DNA of 64,000 bases, from contig CM073331.1 in NCBI GenBank assembly GCA_037043015.1, forward strand, positions 2,129,501 through 2,193,500. The letters run 5' to 3'. The notes beneath the pieces were generated by a model that searched no databases, was not told where the DNA came from, and saw only the letters and a list, made by a program, of their open reading frames with translations. The DNA is from Bryum argenteum. Its lineage: Eukaryota; Streptophyta; Bryopsida; Bryales; Bryaceae. The translations under genes and the position numbers were made by a program. Below are positions 37,241 through 49,500 of the stretch, piece by piece (the first letter of the stretch is position 1; each line of letters begins with the position of its first letter).

Positions 37241-37420
37241 ATGGCGAGCTGTGGAGGGGAGATAACGGCAATGCAGGACCCAAGCAAAGTCGTTGATGTA
37301 AGCGCCCCCTCCACGTTTTTGATCTCTGGGTGGCGAAGGATGTACTGGAAAACCACTGGGAAGTTCGAGGTCACCAAAGTTCAAACAATCGCGTCGAAGG
37401 GCATATGCTTTCCTGAGCAG
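37241..37420 (+). other. Exon-like open frame, possible captured exon
   Basis: ATG 37241 opens MASCGGEITAMQDPSK...FLISGWRRMYWKTTGKFEV...SKGICFPEQ and reaches a good donor (CAG/GTATGTG, 37418-37427). Unlike the surrounding sequence it has balanced codon use and no stops; the frame closes at 37480 if unspliced. No acceptor is obvious before the tandem array, so the downstream exon may be missing or lie beyond it. Family not recognised. Confidence 0.3.
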
Positions 37421-37519
37421 GTATGTGATGATTTTTCTTCTCAGAATGTCAGTGCATGGCCGAATTTGAAGCGTCAATGAATTTGAGCTCGACAATTGCG
37501 CCCAGTAGAAGCCGGCTGG

Positions 37520-39070
37520 TATCCTCGTTTGAATGCAGCCTCGCAGCCTCGTAGACTCATGACCTCGTAGACTCATGACCTCATGACCTCAAAGATCGGA
37601 GCCTCAGAGCCTCGTAGCCTCGCAGCCTCGTAGACTTTTTGCATGAGCATTGACATTGACGGATTTGCTCGCGAGATTGGTGTGGTTAGAACATGCTCGC
37701 GGAATCCTCGTTCTGTTTTGTGCTTAGAATGCGAATCTACTCGCTTGTAGCCATGTACAAGCTGGCTGGGAAGGTAGTTTGAAGGCATGACCGAATTCGC
37801 AGCATCTTTTTCAGCGTGAACCAGCTGCCTCGTGAATGAACCAGCTGCCTCGTGAATGTGCTCTGTTTGAGTTGTTTCGTCCGCGAAACTACCTTGCTTG
37901 AAGCCACGTAGTAGGTTCGTGGGGGGACGATGGAAAGCATGGCCGAACTCGCATGACCTCGTGCACTTCCAGCATGAGCATCGAGCTGGGCAGAATTCCC
38001 ATCCTCGTTGACAGGCTGTTGGAGATCGGTGGACCACTTCACCTCGGCACATTCGTCAACGAAACATCCTTGCTCAAGAATTTTAATACTTCAGATCGGT
38101 GTGCTTGAATTATGCTCCCCGAATCCTTGTTTTGTTCATGTGAGTAGAGTGTGCAAGATCTCGCTCAAGTCCCATCAACGCCTATTTGGAACCTCGTTTG
38201 AATGCGAAAGATGTGTTGTCATTTGAATGTGAAAGATATGCTCGGAGCCGTATAGAAGCCGGCTTAGATCCTCGTTTGAATATTAGCCCAGATTCGCAAC
38301 CTCTTTACTTTCAGCATGAGAATGGAGCGTGGGCTTGCTTTTTCGGGAACTCGCTTACCTCGAGCACTATCTACGGCGAAAGTACATGGCTCCGAGCCTA
38401 GTAGAACCTGCATGAGAGGGACGATTGAATGCTTTGCCGAATTCACGACCTCGTGGACTATCGAGAGAGCATTGTCCGGTAGTAGCGGACTCGTGAAGTC
38501 GCTCACGTCGAGACTTTCGTCAACGAAATTGCCTTGCCCCATTGTGATTTGGATGATTGAAAGATCGAGGCTTGGCGAGTTGTGTACTACGAATTTGCGG
38601 CGTCACACGACTCCGAGAGCTTGACCGTTGAGCCATGTGGAAGACGATCAATCCTCGATTGAATGCGTGCGAGAAGTTGCGGACTGGTTGCCTTGCTTGA
38701 AATCGAAACTACCTTGCCCGTAATATGCTCGTGGATCCTCGTTTGATTGCGAAGCCCGAATTCATAGTGACTAAGACCTCGAGCATGACCCTTGCGATCG
38801 TAGAAGCTCATTTGGAGCCTCGTTTAATTCATGCCGGCATTGAAGCATCGTTGCCCCGCCCGACATCGAAACTCCTTTGCTCGATTTAGGATATTCTCAT
38901 CATAGAATGTGAAAGATCTGCTCGCAGTATCCTCTCTTCGTAATTGTGATGAGAGTGTGCTAATCTAGTCGGAACCCTGTAGATGTTGGCTGGATCCTCT
39001 CGTTCGAATGCATGCCGAATTCGTAGACTTTGAGCGGGCTTTTTCTCGTGAGCTTCTTGCCTTGTGAACC
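37520..39070. repeat. Divergent flank of the tandem array
   Basis: Contains scattered, degraded pieces of the downstream monomer: CCTCGTAGACT and CCTCGCAGCCT blocks, TTCGTCxxCGAAACTACCTTG blocks and CGTTTGAATGC blocks. Internal short duplications are frequent (for example TGAACCAGCTGCCTCGTGAA twice near 37,818-37,856). Best read as older monomers pushed to the array edge. Confidence 0.65.
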
Positions 39071-42000
39071 GGCTCATGATGAGCACTCTCGTCAACGAAA
39101 CTCCCGGCTCGGAGCCTATTAGAAGTCGGGCGGGAGAGTTTTGTATTTCCATTGCGGTCGCATTCTCGTACTCTCGGCGAGCGTTTGTCGCATGTTGTAA
39201 CGGCCTCTTGAACCATCTCACCTCGAGCACCTTCGTCAACGAATGTACCTTGCTCGGAGCCCTTAATAAAGTGGCTGAGATGGACGGTATGAATGTACGT
39301 CGCAATTCGCAGCCTCGTAGACTTTTAGGGAGCGCTGTGTAGTAGCGGCCTCGTGAAGCAGGTCACCTGGAGCAGTTTCGTCAACGAAACTACCTTGCTC
39401 CGCAATTCTAATCCTTGTGATCGGTGTGCTTAGAATATGATCGTGGAAACCACGTTCTGTAATTGTGAGTAGGGTGTGCAAGATCTGCTTGGAGACTTGT
39501 AGATGTTGGCTGGACCCTCTCGTATGAATGCATGCCGAATTCGTAGACTCTGAGCGGGCGCTGTCTCTGAGCTTCCTGCCTTGTGAACCGGCTCATGATG
39601 AGCACTTTCGTCAACGAAACTCCCTGGCTCGGAGCCTATTAGAAGCTGGCTGGGAGAGTTTTGTTTTTCCTCCGCTGAATTCGCATTTTCGTACTCTCAG
39701 CGAGCGCTGTCTGCATGTTGTAACGACCTCTTGAACCATCTCACCTCGAGCACCTTCGTCAACGAATGTAACTTGCTCGGAGCCCTTAGTAAAGTGGCTG
39801 AGATGGACGGTATGAATGTACGTCGCAGTTCGCAGCCTCGTAGACTTTTGGGGAGCGCTGTGTAGTAGCGGCCTCGCGAAGCAGGTCACCTCGAGCAGTT
39901 TCGTCAACGAAACTACCTTGCTCCGCAATCCTAATCCTTGTGATCGGTGTGCTTAGAATATGTTCGAGGAAACCACGTTCGGTAATTGTGAGTAGGGTGT
40001 GCAAGATCTGCTTGGAGACTTGTAGATGTTTGCTGGATTCTCTCGTTTGAATGCATGCCAAATTCGTAGACTACGAGCGGTATTTGTCTCGTGAGCTTCT
40101 GCTTAGTGAACCGGCTCATGATGAGCACTTTCGTCAACGAAACTCCCGGCTCGGAGCCTATTAGAAGTCGGGCCGAGAGTGTTGTCTTCCCTTCCTTGGT
40201 CGCATAATCGTACTCTCGAGCTTTGTCGCATGTTGTAACGGCCTCTTGAACCATCTCACCTCGAGCACCTTCGTCAACGAATGTAACTTGCTCGGAGCCC
40301 TTACTAAAGTGGCTGAGATGGACGGTATGAATGTACGTCGCAGTTCGCAGCCTCGTAGACTTTTGGGGAGCGGCGTGTGTAGTAGCGGCCTCGCAAGCGA
40401 GTCACCTCGGCGATTTTCGTCAACGAAACTACCTTGCTCCGCAATCCTAATCCTTGTGATCGGTGTGCTTAGAATATGTTCGAGGAAACCACGTTCGGTA
40501 ATTGTGAGTAGGGTGTGCAAGATCTGCTTGGAGACTTGTAGATGTTGGCTGGATTCTCTCGTTTGAATGCATGCCAAATTCGTAGACTCTGAGCAGGCGC
40601 TGTCTCGTGAGCTTCCTGCTTAGTGAACCGGCTCATGATGAGCACTTTCGTCAACGAAACTCCCGGCTCGGAGCCTATTAGAAGTCGGGCCGGGAGAGTG
40701 TTGTCTTCCCTTCGCCGGTCGCATAATCGTACTCTCGCCGAGCGCCGTCTGCATGTTTAACGTGGCCTCTTGAACCATCTCACCTCGAGCACCTTCGTCA
40801 ACGAATGTACCTTGCTCGGAGCCCTTAGTAAAGTGGCCGAGATGGACGGTATGAATGTACGTCGCGATTCGCGCCCTCATAGACTTTTGGGAGCGTGTGT
40901 AGTAGCGGCCTCATGGCCAGTCACCTCGAGCAGTTTCGTCAACGAAACTACCTTGCTCCGCAATTCTAATCCTTGTGATCGGTGTGCTTAGAATATGTTC
41001 GAGGAAACCACGTTCGGTAATTGTGAGTAGGGTGTGCAAGATCTGCTTGGAGACTTGTAGATGTTGGCTGGATTCTCTCGTTTGAATGCATGCCAAATTC
41101 GTAGACTCTGAGCGGGCGCTGTCTCGTGAGCTTCCTGCTTAGTGAACCGGCTCATGATGAGCACTTTCGTCAACGAAACTCCCTGGCTCGGAGCCTATTA
41201 GAAGCTGGCTGGGAGAGTGTTGTATTTCCTTCGCCGAATTCGCATAATCGTACTCTCAGCGAGCGCTGTCTGCATGTTGTAACGGCCTCTTGAACCATCT
41301 CACCTCGAGCACCTTCGTCAACGAATGTACCTTGCTCGGTGCCCTCAAGAAGGTGGCTGGGATGGACGGTATGAATGTATGACGCAATTCGCAGCCTCGT
41401 AGACTTTTGGGGAGCGCTGTGTAGTAGCGGCCTCGCGAAGCAGGTCACCTCGAGCAGTTTCGTCAACGAAACTACCTTGCTCCACAATCCTAATCCTTGT
41501 GATCGGTGTGCTTAGAATATGTTCGTAGAATTCACGTTTTGTAATTGTGAGTAGGGTGTGCAAGATCTGCTTGGAGACTTGTAGATGTTTGCTGGATTCT
41601 CTCGTTTGAATGCATGCCAAATTCGTAGACTCTGAGCGGGCGCTGTCTCGTGAGCTTCCTGCTTAGTGAACCGGCTCATGATGAGCACTTTCGTCAACGA
41701 AACTCCCTGGCTCGGAGCCTATTAGAAGTCGGGCCGGGAGAGTGTTGTCTTCCTTCGCCGACGGTCGCATAATCGTACTCTCGCCGAGTTGTCTCGCATG
41801 TTGTAACGGCCTCTTGAACCATCTCACCTCGAGCACCTTCGTCAACGAATGTACCTTGCTCGGAGCCCTTAGTAAAGTGGCTGAGATGGACGGTATGAAT
41901 GTACGTCGCGATTCGCGGACCTCGTGAGACTTTTTTGGGAGCGCTGTGTAGTAGCGGCCTCGCGAAGCAGGTCACCTCGAGCAGTTTCGTCAACGAAACT

Positions 42001-45000
42001 ACCTTGCTCCGCAATTCTAATCCTTGTGATCGGTGTGCTTAGAATATGTTCGAGGAAACCACGTTCGGTAATTGTGAGTAGGGTGTGCAAGATCTGCTTG
42101 GAGACTTGTAGATGTTGGTGGATTCTCTCGTTTGAATGCATGCCAAATTCGTAGACTTCGAGCGGGCGGCTGTCTCGTGAGCTTCCTGCTTAGTGAACCG
42201 GCTCATGATGAGCACTTTCGTCAACGAAACTCCCTGGCTCGGAGCCTATTAGAAGCTGGCTGGGAGAGTGTTGTATTTCCTTCGCCGAATTCGCATAATC
42301 GTACTCTCAGCGAGCGCTGTCTGCATGTTGTAACGGCCTCTTGAACCATCTCACCTCGAGCACCTTCGTCAACGAATGTACCTTGCTCGGTGCCCTCAAG
42401 AAGGTGGCTGGGATGGACGGTATGAATGTATGACGCAATTCGCAGCCTCGTAGACTTTTGGGGAGCGCTGTGTAGTAGCGGCCTCGCGAAGCAGGTCACC
42501 TCGAGCAGTTTCGTCAACGAAACTACCTTGCTCCACAATCCTAATCCTTGTGATCGGTGTGCTTAGAATATGTTCGTAGAATTCACGTTTTGTAATTGTG
42601 AGTAGGGTGTGCAAGATCTGCTTGGAGACTTGTAGATGTTTGCTGGATTCTCTCGTTTGAATGCATGCCAAATTCGTAGACTCTGAGCGGGCGCTGTCTC
42701 GTGAGCTTCCTGCTTAGTGAACCGGCTCATGATGAGCACTTTCGTCAACGAAACTCCCTGGCTCGGAGCCTATTAGAAGCTGGCTGGGAGAGTGTTGTCT
42801 TCCCTTCGCCTTGGTCGCATAATCGTACTCTCGCCGAGCGCCGTCTCGCATGTTGTAACGGCCTCTTGAACCATCTCACCTCGAGCACCTTCGTCAACGA
42901 ATGTACCTTGCTCGGAGCCCTTAGTAAAGTGGTGAGATGGACGGTATGAATGTACGTCGCGATTCGCGGCCTCGTAGACTTTTTGGGAGCGCTGTGTAGT
43001 AGCGGCCTCGCGAAGCAGGTCACCTCGAGCAGTTTCGTCAACGAAACTACCTTGCTCCGCAATTCTAATCCTTGTGATCGGTGTGCTTAGAATATGTTCG
43101 AGGAAACCACGTTCGGTAATTGTGAGTAGGGTGTGTGCAAGATCCGCTTGGAGACTTGTAGATGTTGTGGATTCTCTCGTTTGAATGCATGCCAAATTCG
43201 TGAGACTACGAGCGGTATTTGTCTCGTGAGCTTCCCGCTTAGTGAACCGGCTCATGATGAGCACTTTCGTCAACGAAACTCCCCGGCTCGGAGCCTATTA
43301 GAAGGCGGGCCGGGAGAGTGTTGTATTTCCTTCGCCTTGGTCGCATAATCGTACTCTCGCCGAGCATGTCTCGCATGTTGTAACGGCCTCTTGAACCATC
43401 TCACCTCGAGCACCTTCGTCAACGAATGTACCTTGCTCGGTGCCCTCAAGAAGGTGGTTGGGATGGACGGTATGAATGTATGACGCATTCGCGACCTCGT
43501 AGACTTTTGGGGAGCGCTGTGTAGTAGCGGCCTCGCGAAGCAGGTCACCTCGAGCAGTTTCGTCAACGAAACTACCTTGCTCCACAATCCTAATCCTTGT
43601 GATCGGTGTGCTTAGAATATGTTCGTAGAATTCACGTTTTGTAATTGTGAGTAGGGTGTGCAAGATCTGCTTGGAGACTTGTAGATGTTTGCTGGATTCT
43701 CTCGTTTGAATGCATGCCAAATTCGTAGACTCTGAGCGGGCGCTGTCTCGTGAGCTTCCTGCTTAGTGAACCGGCTCATGATGAGCACTTTCGTCAACGA
43801 AACTCCCTGGCTCGGAGCCTATTAGAAGCTGGCTGGGAGAGTGTTGTCTTCCCTTCGCCGAATTCGCATAATCGTACTCTCAGCGAGCGCTGTCTGCATG
43901 TTGTAACGGCCTCTTGAACCATCTCACCTCGAGCACCTTCGTCAACGAATGTACCTTGCTCGGAGCCCTTAGTAAAGTGGCTGAGATGGACGGTATGAAT
44001 GTACGTCGCAGTTCGCAGCCTCGTAGACTTTTTGGGAGCGCTGTGTAGTAGCGGCCTCGCGAAGCAGGTCACCTCGAGCAGTTTCGTCAACGAAACTACC
44101 TTGCTCCGCAATTCTAATCCTTGTGATCGGTGTGCTTAGAATATGTTCGAGGAAACCACGTTCGGTAATTGTGAGTAGGGTGTGCAAGATCTGCTTGGAG
44201 ACTTGTAGATGTTGGCTGGATTCTCTCGTTTGAATGCATGCCAAATTCGTAGACTCGAGCGGTATTTGTCTCGTGAGCTTCTGCTTAGTGAACCGGCTCA
44301 TGATGAGCACTTTCGTCAACGAAACTCCCCGGCTCGGAGCCTATTAGAAGTCGGGTGGGAGAGTGTTGTATTTCCTTCGCCTTGGTCGCATAATCGTACT
44401 CTCTCAGCCGAGCGTCTCGCATGTTGTAACGGCCTCTTGAACCATCTCACCTCGAGCACCTTCGTCAACGAATGTACCTTGCTCGGTGCCCTCAAGAAGG
44501 TGGTGGGATGGACGGTATGAATGTATGACGCAATTCGCGACCTCGTAGACTTTTGGGGAGGCGTGTAGTAGCGGCCTCATGAAGCAGTCACCTCGAGCGT
44601 TTTCGTCAACGAAACTACCTTGCTCCACAATCCTAATCCTTGTGATCGGTGTGCTTAGAATATGTTCGTAGAATTCACGTTTTGTAATTGTGAGTAGGGT
44701 GTGCAAGATCTGCTTGGAGACTTGTAGATGTTTGCTGGATTCTCTCGTTTGAATGCATGCCAAATTCGTAGACTCTGAGCGGGCGCTGTCTCGTGAGCTT
44801 CCTGCTTAGTGAACCGGCTCATGATGAGCACTTTCGTCAACGAAACTCCCTGGCTCGGAGCCTATTAGAAGCTGGCTGGGAGAGTGTTGTCTTCCCTTCT
44901 TGGTCGCATAATCGTACTCTCGCCGAGCCGTCTCGCATGTTGTAACGGCCTCTTGAACCATCTCACCTCGAGCACCTTCGTCAACGAATGTACCTTGCTC

Positions 45001-45665
45001 GGAGCCCTTAGTAAAGTGGCTGAGATGGACGGTATGAATGTACGTCGCAGTTCGCAGCCTCGTAGACTTTTTGGGAGCGCTGTGTAGTAGCGGCCTCGCG
45101 AAGCAGGTCACCTCGAGCAGTTTCGTCAACGAAACTACCTTGCTCCGCAATTCTAATCCTTGTGATCGGTGTGCTTAGAATATGTTCGAGGAAACCACGT
45201 TCGGTAATTGTGAGTAGGGTGTGCAAGATCTGCTTGGAGACTTGTAGATGTTGGCTGGATTCTCTCGTTTGAATGCATGCCAAATTCGTAGACTCTGAGC
45301 GGGCGCTGTCTCGTGAGCTTCCTGCTTAGTGAACCGGCTCATGATGAGCACTTTCGTCAACGAAACTCCCTGGCTCGGAGCCTATTAGAAGCTGGCTGGG
45401 AGAGTGTTGTATTTCCTTCGCCGAATTCGCATAATCGTACTCTCAGCGAGCGCTGTCTGCATGTTGTAACGGCCTCTTGAACCATCTCACCTCGAGCACC
45501 TTCGTCAACGAATGTACCTTGCTCGGTGCCCTCAAGAAGGTGGCTGGGATGGACGGTATGAATGCATGTCGCAATTCGCAGCTTTGTAGACTTTTAGGGA
45601 GCGCTGTGTAGTAGCGGGCTCGTGAAGCAGGTCACTTGGAGCAGTTTCGTCAACGAAACTTCCTT
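39071..45665. repeat. Tandem array, 13 monomers of about 522 bp
   Basis: GGCTCATGATGAGCAC marks successive monomers at 39071, 39590, 40113, 40630, 41149, 41673, 42200, 42724, 43249, 43773, 44295, 44816 and 45336, spacing 517-527 bp. From about 40.8 kb two subtypes alternate (GTGGCTGAGATGGACGG with GTACGTCGC, and GTGGCTGGGATGGACGG with GTATGACGC), so the active unit is a dimer of about 1.05 kb; the dimer parts at 41149-41672 and 42200-42723 look identical. Each monomer carries three TTCGTCAACGAA blocks. Open frames on the minus strand drift between copies and end in stops, so I treat the array as non-coding. Confidence 0.93.
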
Positions 45666-46528
45666 GCCATCTGATTGAAATGAAAGTGATCTGCAGGCAT
45701 GGATTCTGCTCGTGGATCCTTGTTCGAATGTGTAGTCAGAATTCGCAGGGACATTGACCCTAACTACCTTATCCTCTCTCTGGTTAATATGTGGAAGATA
45801 AATATATATGCACGTATAGCGTTTGTATCCGAAAGTAGGAGAATATTAGGTGATTCATATCTACACCTCTTATCATTTCAATATTAACATTAATCTCTTT
45901 TCTCTCATCTCCTTGTGAATATACTAACGCTCGAATTTTTGTTGTGTTTGCTTTTGTAGGAGTCGATTGACATCGAGCCGGAGTTCTCTTCGTGGAATCG
46001 AGGAGCGATAGTGCTACGTCTTGCACGCGCGAACTAGAGTCTTAGATGTAGAGGTTAAACGCACGGTGGTTCGAGCACTTCCATTTGCTACTATAGATAC
46101 TAACACCGACTACGTTCAATCAACATTGATCGCTCTGTGTGCGATTGTTGTTGAAGATCAACGAGCTACTTACATGAAGTCTTTGGAGGGCGCGTCGTAG
46201 GCAAGCTCGCGCTTGGAAGCTCAAGCTCAAGCCGGACTTTGCCCACGACGTTCTAAGAGGATTGCGACCTAGTCTAGCTAAATTTGAGCAGTCTACTTTA
46301 ATTTTAGCTACTGACATCTTACATTACCATGAGACGTAAAGACCAAAGTTCATGTTGTCTTCATTTATAATTTATGTTGCTTCTCTATTTCTATTTGAGT
46401 TTTCATAATTGATTACTAAGTATCTTTGGTACTCTTGCGCATACCCCTCTCTCGATTGCCCCGCTGTCATCTGAGACCGATCCCACCAACATGGCAACAA
46501 CTGACGGTTGTGACGCGGAACAGCAGTC
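45666..46528. other. Upstream region of the ParB/methyltransferase-like gene
   Basis: Begins where the last array monomer decays. AT-rich in part, with no gene. It probably contains the promoter for the gene starting at 46529. Confidence 0.35.
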
Positions 46529-49500
46529 ATGTTTGCCACTGACTATCTCCCCAAGCCGCCAACTCACATCTCAATCTCCAATTGCGAAGACGATAGCGAT
46601 GACATTCAAGAGATTGTTCCGGGTACACAGTGTTTGCGCGACATTGATGCAGTTGACGAGATGAACACATTTACGGTAGCTGCGTCTCCAACTGCAAGAT
46701 CTGCGAGGGAATCTCCTTCTCTCCCAGATACTTTGGAGGTTGGGGTTGTTGAAATGCCAAGTCATTTGGCAGAGATGGATCCTATGTGGAGCGCTGACGA
46801 GTTACGCGCTCAACAAAAGGGAAACTCAATCAACACTATATCCAGATTTGCGTATCAAACCAGGTTGAAAAATCTCGACTTGAATTCCCCTCTGTCGCCT
46901 CTCGTGTTACCCCAAGGTACGTCCTATCATTGAAACAGATGTTTGCAAGTTGGCAAACGAGTTTGTCAAAGGATCTGAGAGAGAGGGCGTCGTGTTCTTT
47001 ATGTTTCCCCCTTCGCCAAAGAACAGTAAGCGGTTGGTAAGGGCGATGATGCCGTTTGGAATAACCCTCATTGAAAGCGGCCAATGATCGCTTCAAGTCT
47101 CATTGCAAGCCGATCCGGACCTTTGCCAATTTAGTGGCAAATACTTCTACGTCTACGAGGGGAATCATCGCGTTACTGCTTGGATGCGGTACATTGAGCA
47201 AATGCGCAGAGATGACCCTGATTGGTATTTCTTTGTCGACTGCATTGTCCTTGACGGACGTGACGAGAATACAAAAAAGTACTTATTGACGCGATGAATG
47301 ATATCAATGGTGAGTTCGATTTTGTATTATTTTTCCTTGGTCGTAGTATTTTTACACAATTTACATATATTTTGTACTAACCTCATCAACAGGTCCACAG
47401 AGCATGATCATGTTGAAGATAGCCTGCCATCGAGGTTGCAACGCATGCGCAAGTTTGGCAAGATGCCACTAGAAGAATGGAAACCCCTCATCTCTGCCGA
47501 GGACGGAAGAAATCTTATTACCGCAAAAGATAAGTCGAGGCGGACTTGGTACTTCGTTACTAAAGACGTCTTCATAAAGTTCCTCTATGCGGTGGGTCAT
47601 TTTGCATATCTTTTGTATGAATTCGTTTTAAATTGAGTTTTTACTTTATATCCAACATGAGTTCTTTGATTGTCCGGAGGCAATGTGCTAAAGTCGCCGA
47701 CGAAGCCCAAGCCCAATACTACGAGGACACTCCGTCGGCGAGAGAGGATCTGCGCAAGGAGTTTGGACGGCCATGGACGATGCTCTCAAAGGCGAGGGTT
47801 AACGAATCCGACGAGAAAGATTTCGACAAAATGCTTGCCATTGCTAATCCCGAGTTAGGAAAAGCTTTTGAGCAAGAGGTACGAATTCACTCGACCTATC
47901 TTACTTCTATCTCTCAATTTCGTTCTCCACATCCTCTGTTATATTTCTTAATCTCTTTCTTGTAATTTGATGTAGATCAATCTTCATTATAGTCGTCAAA
48001 AGGATCCCGAGATGTCTCTCGGAGCGCCTCAGGAAGGTCGCCACCACCAACGTTTGAAGGAAGTGAAAACCATGTGGCCGTTGGTGGAACAACACTCCGG
48101 CATTCCGACGGAGTGTTCGCTTCCGGACCCGGTCGAGATGAAAGACAGGTGTTGGGAGGCATGGCTTGCCCGTGTTGCCTTGTGGTCTCGGTACTACATA
48201 TGCACTCAATCACATTCGTTACACCGATATGACCATACCCATTTTTCCCGATTTTTACTAACTTCACTTGTTGTCCACGATTAGATTAGCGTATCTCGAA
48301 GGAGGAGGTGGACAAGTTCTTCAAACAAGAGAATCCCCACATCCCGAACATTGACGCCATTTTGATGCCCGAAGAGTACGTCGAAAAATGGCGTCTTCTT
48401 TTATGGGATAAGGCATTCGATGCTTATTTGGGGCCCAAAGCCAACCCTAAGTTCATTAAAGGCTCCCACATCGACAAGATTGGCGGAGGTCCTCAAACTA
48501 AGAAGCGATTGATGTTCAGGTTTGACCACGCCGTTCTGTATTGTCAATTTTCTGAATATTATATTCAGAAAAGTGTTTCTAATTGTTTTTACTCTTTGTA
48601 GGTATCTCAAACACGAGCTCGTTGCTAAGGGTGGTCTCGCTCCAGTGGGCATTCCGTCTGAATTCCAAATCCCTTGCTTGAAGAAGAAACCGAGGTCGAT
48701 TTTTTCGAATGATCAGAGGCAACGGTTCAAGATGGCTTTACTGTTGACTGGTGGTTGGTTTCTAGAGTCTCAAACCCACCATGTTCACAACGAAGAGAAG
48801 CATCTTGTACAGATAGCGGAATCGGTCGACGCTGCTCCTGTAGCACTACAAGTTGATGATGATGACGACGACTTCTACATGCTTCCAGGCGCTCCACCAC
48901 CACCCCCCCTCGCTGCACCAAAAGATAGAGGTACTGCAGGTGGCAGCCGGAAACGTCGCAGAAATGAGCCTACCCCTGAGCCAGAAGAGGAAGAACAAGA
49001 AGAGGAGGTGGAAGAGCACGAAGACAATGACGAAGACGTCGAGGGAGGGCATGGAGATGTTCCCATTCTCGATGAGCTTGCAGGTGTTGTAGATTGAAAT
49101 GTATGTATGTTACTCTAGTTGTACTTTGTTATTTATGTAACATGTGCGCTTTTGTATGCATTGCAGTTCAAAGGGAGGTTGAAATGACACAAGCTTCGCA
49201 GGGACGGTTGTCAACAACGCTCGGGTGTGGTGTAAGAGGTCTGTTGCCTCGGATAGGCGGCGATTTCGCACGAAAGGCATGGTCGAGGTGGATACAAGCC
49301 TACGAGAGGGGGGTTTCGAATGTGAGATCTACTCCTCCTTCGTCGTCGACCCCTCGTGAGTCTCCTCTGTCACATGGACCGACGCAATCTAATGGACCCA
49401 TGCGTCCCATAGTTTTTCCCAAAAATGTGGGTAGTAGTTCCTCTTCTCCTATAACGGTGACGCTCCCTATGTTCCTTGAGAAAGGAGACACAGCGGCCTT

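Noticed and set aside
39263..45360. Many minus-strand open frames of 60-166 codons across the tandem array
   Set aside because: They repeat with the satellite, shift frame between copies and stop within each monomer; most lack a real ATG. They are a by-product of the repeat.
39071..45665. Regular repeats considered as a CRISPR-like array
   Set aside because: Monomers are 522 bp, continuous and diverged along their whole length, without spacer structure, in a eukaryotic nuclear context.
48727..49066. Minus-strand frames opposite the acidic linker of the ParB/methyltransferase-like gene
   Set aside because: They are antisense shadows of Glu/Asp- and Pro-rich codons (Ser/Leu/Phe-rich).
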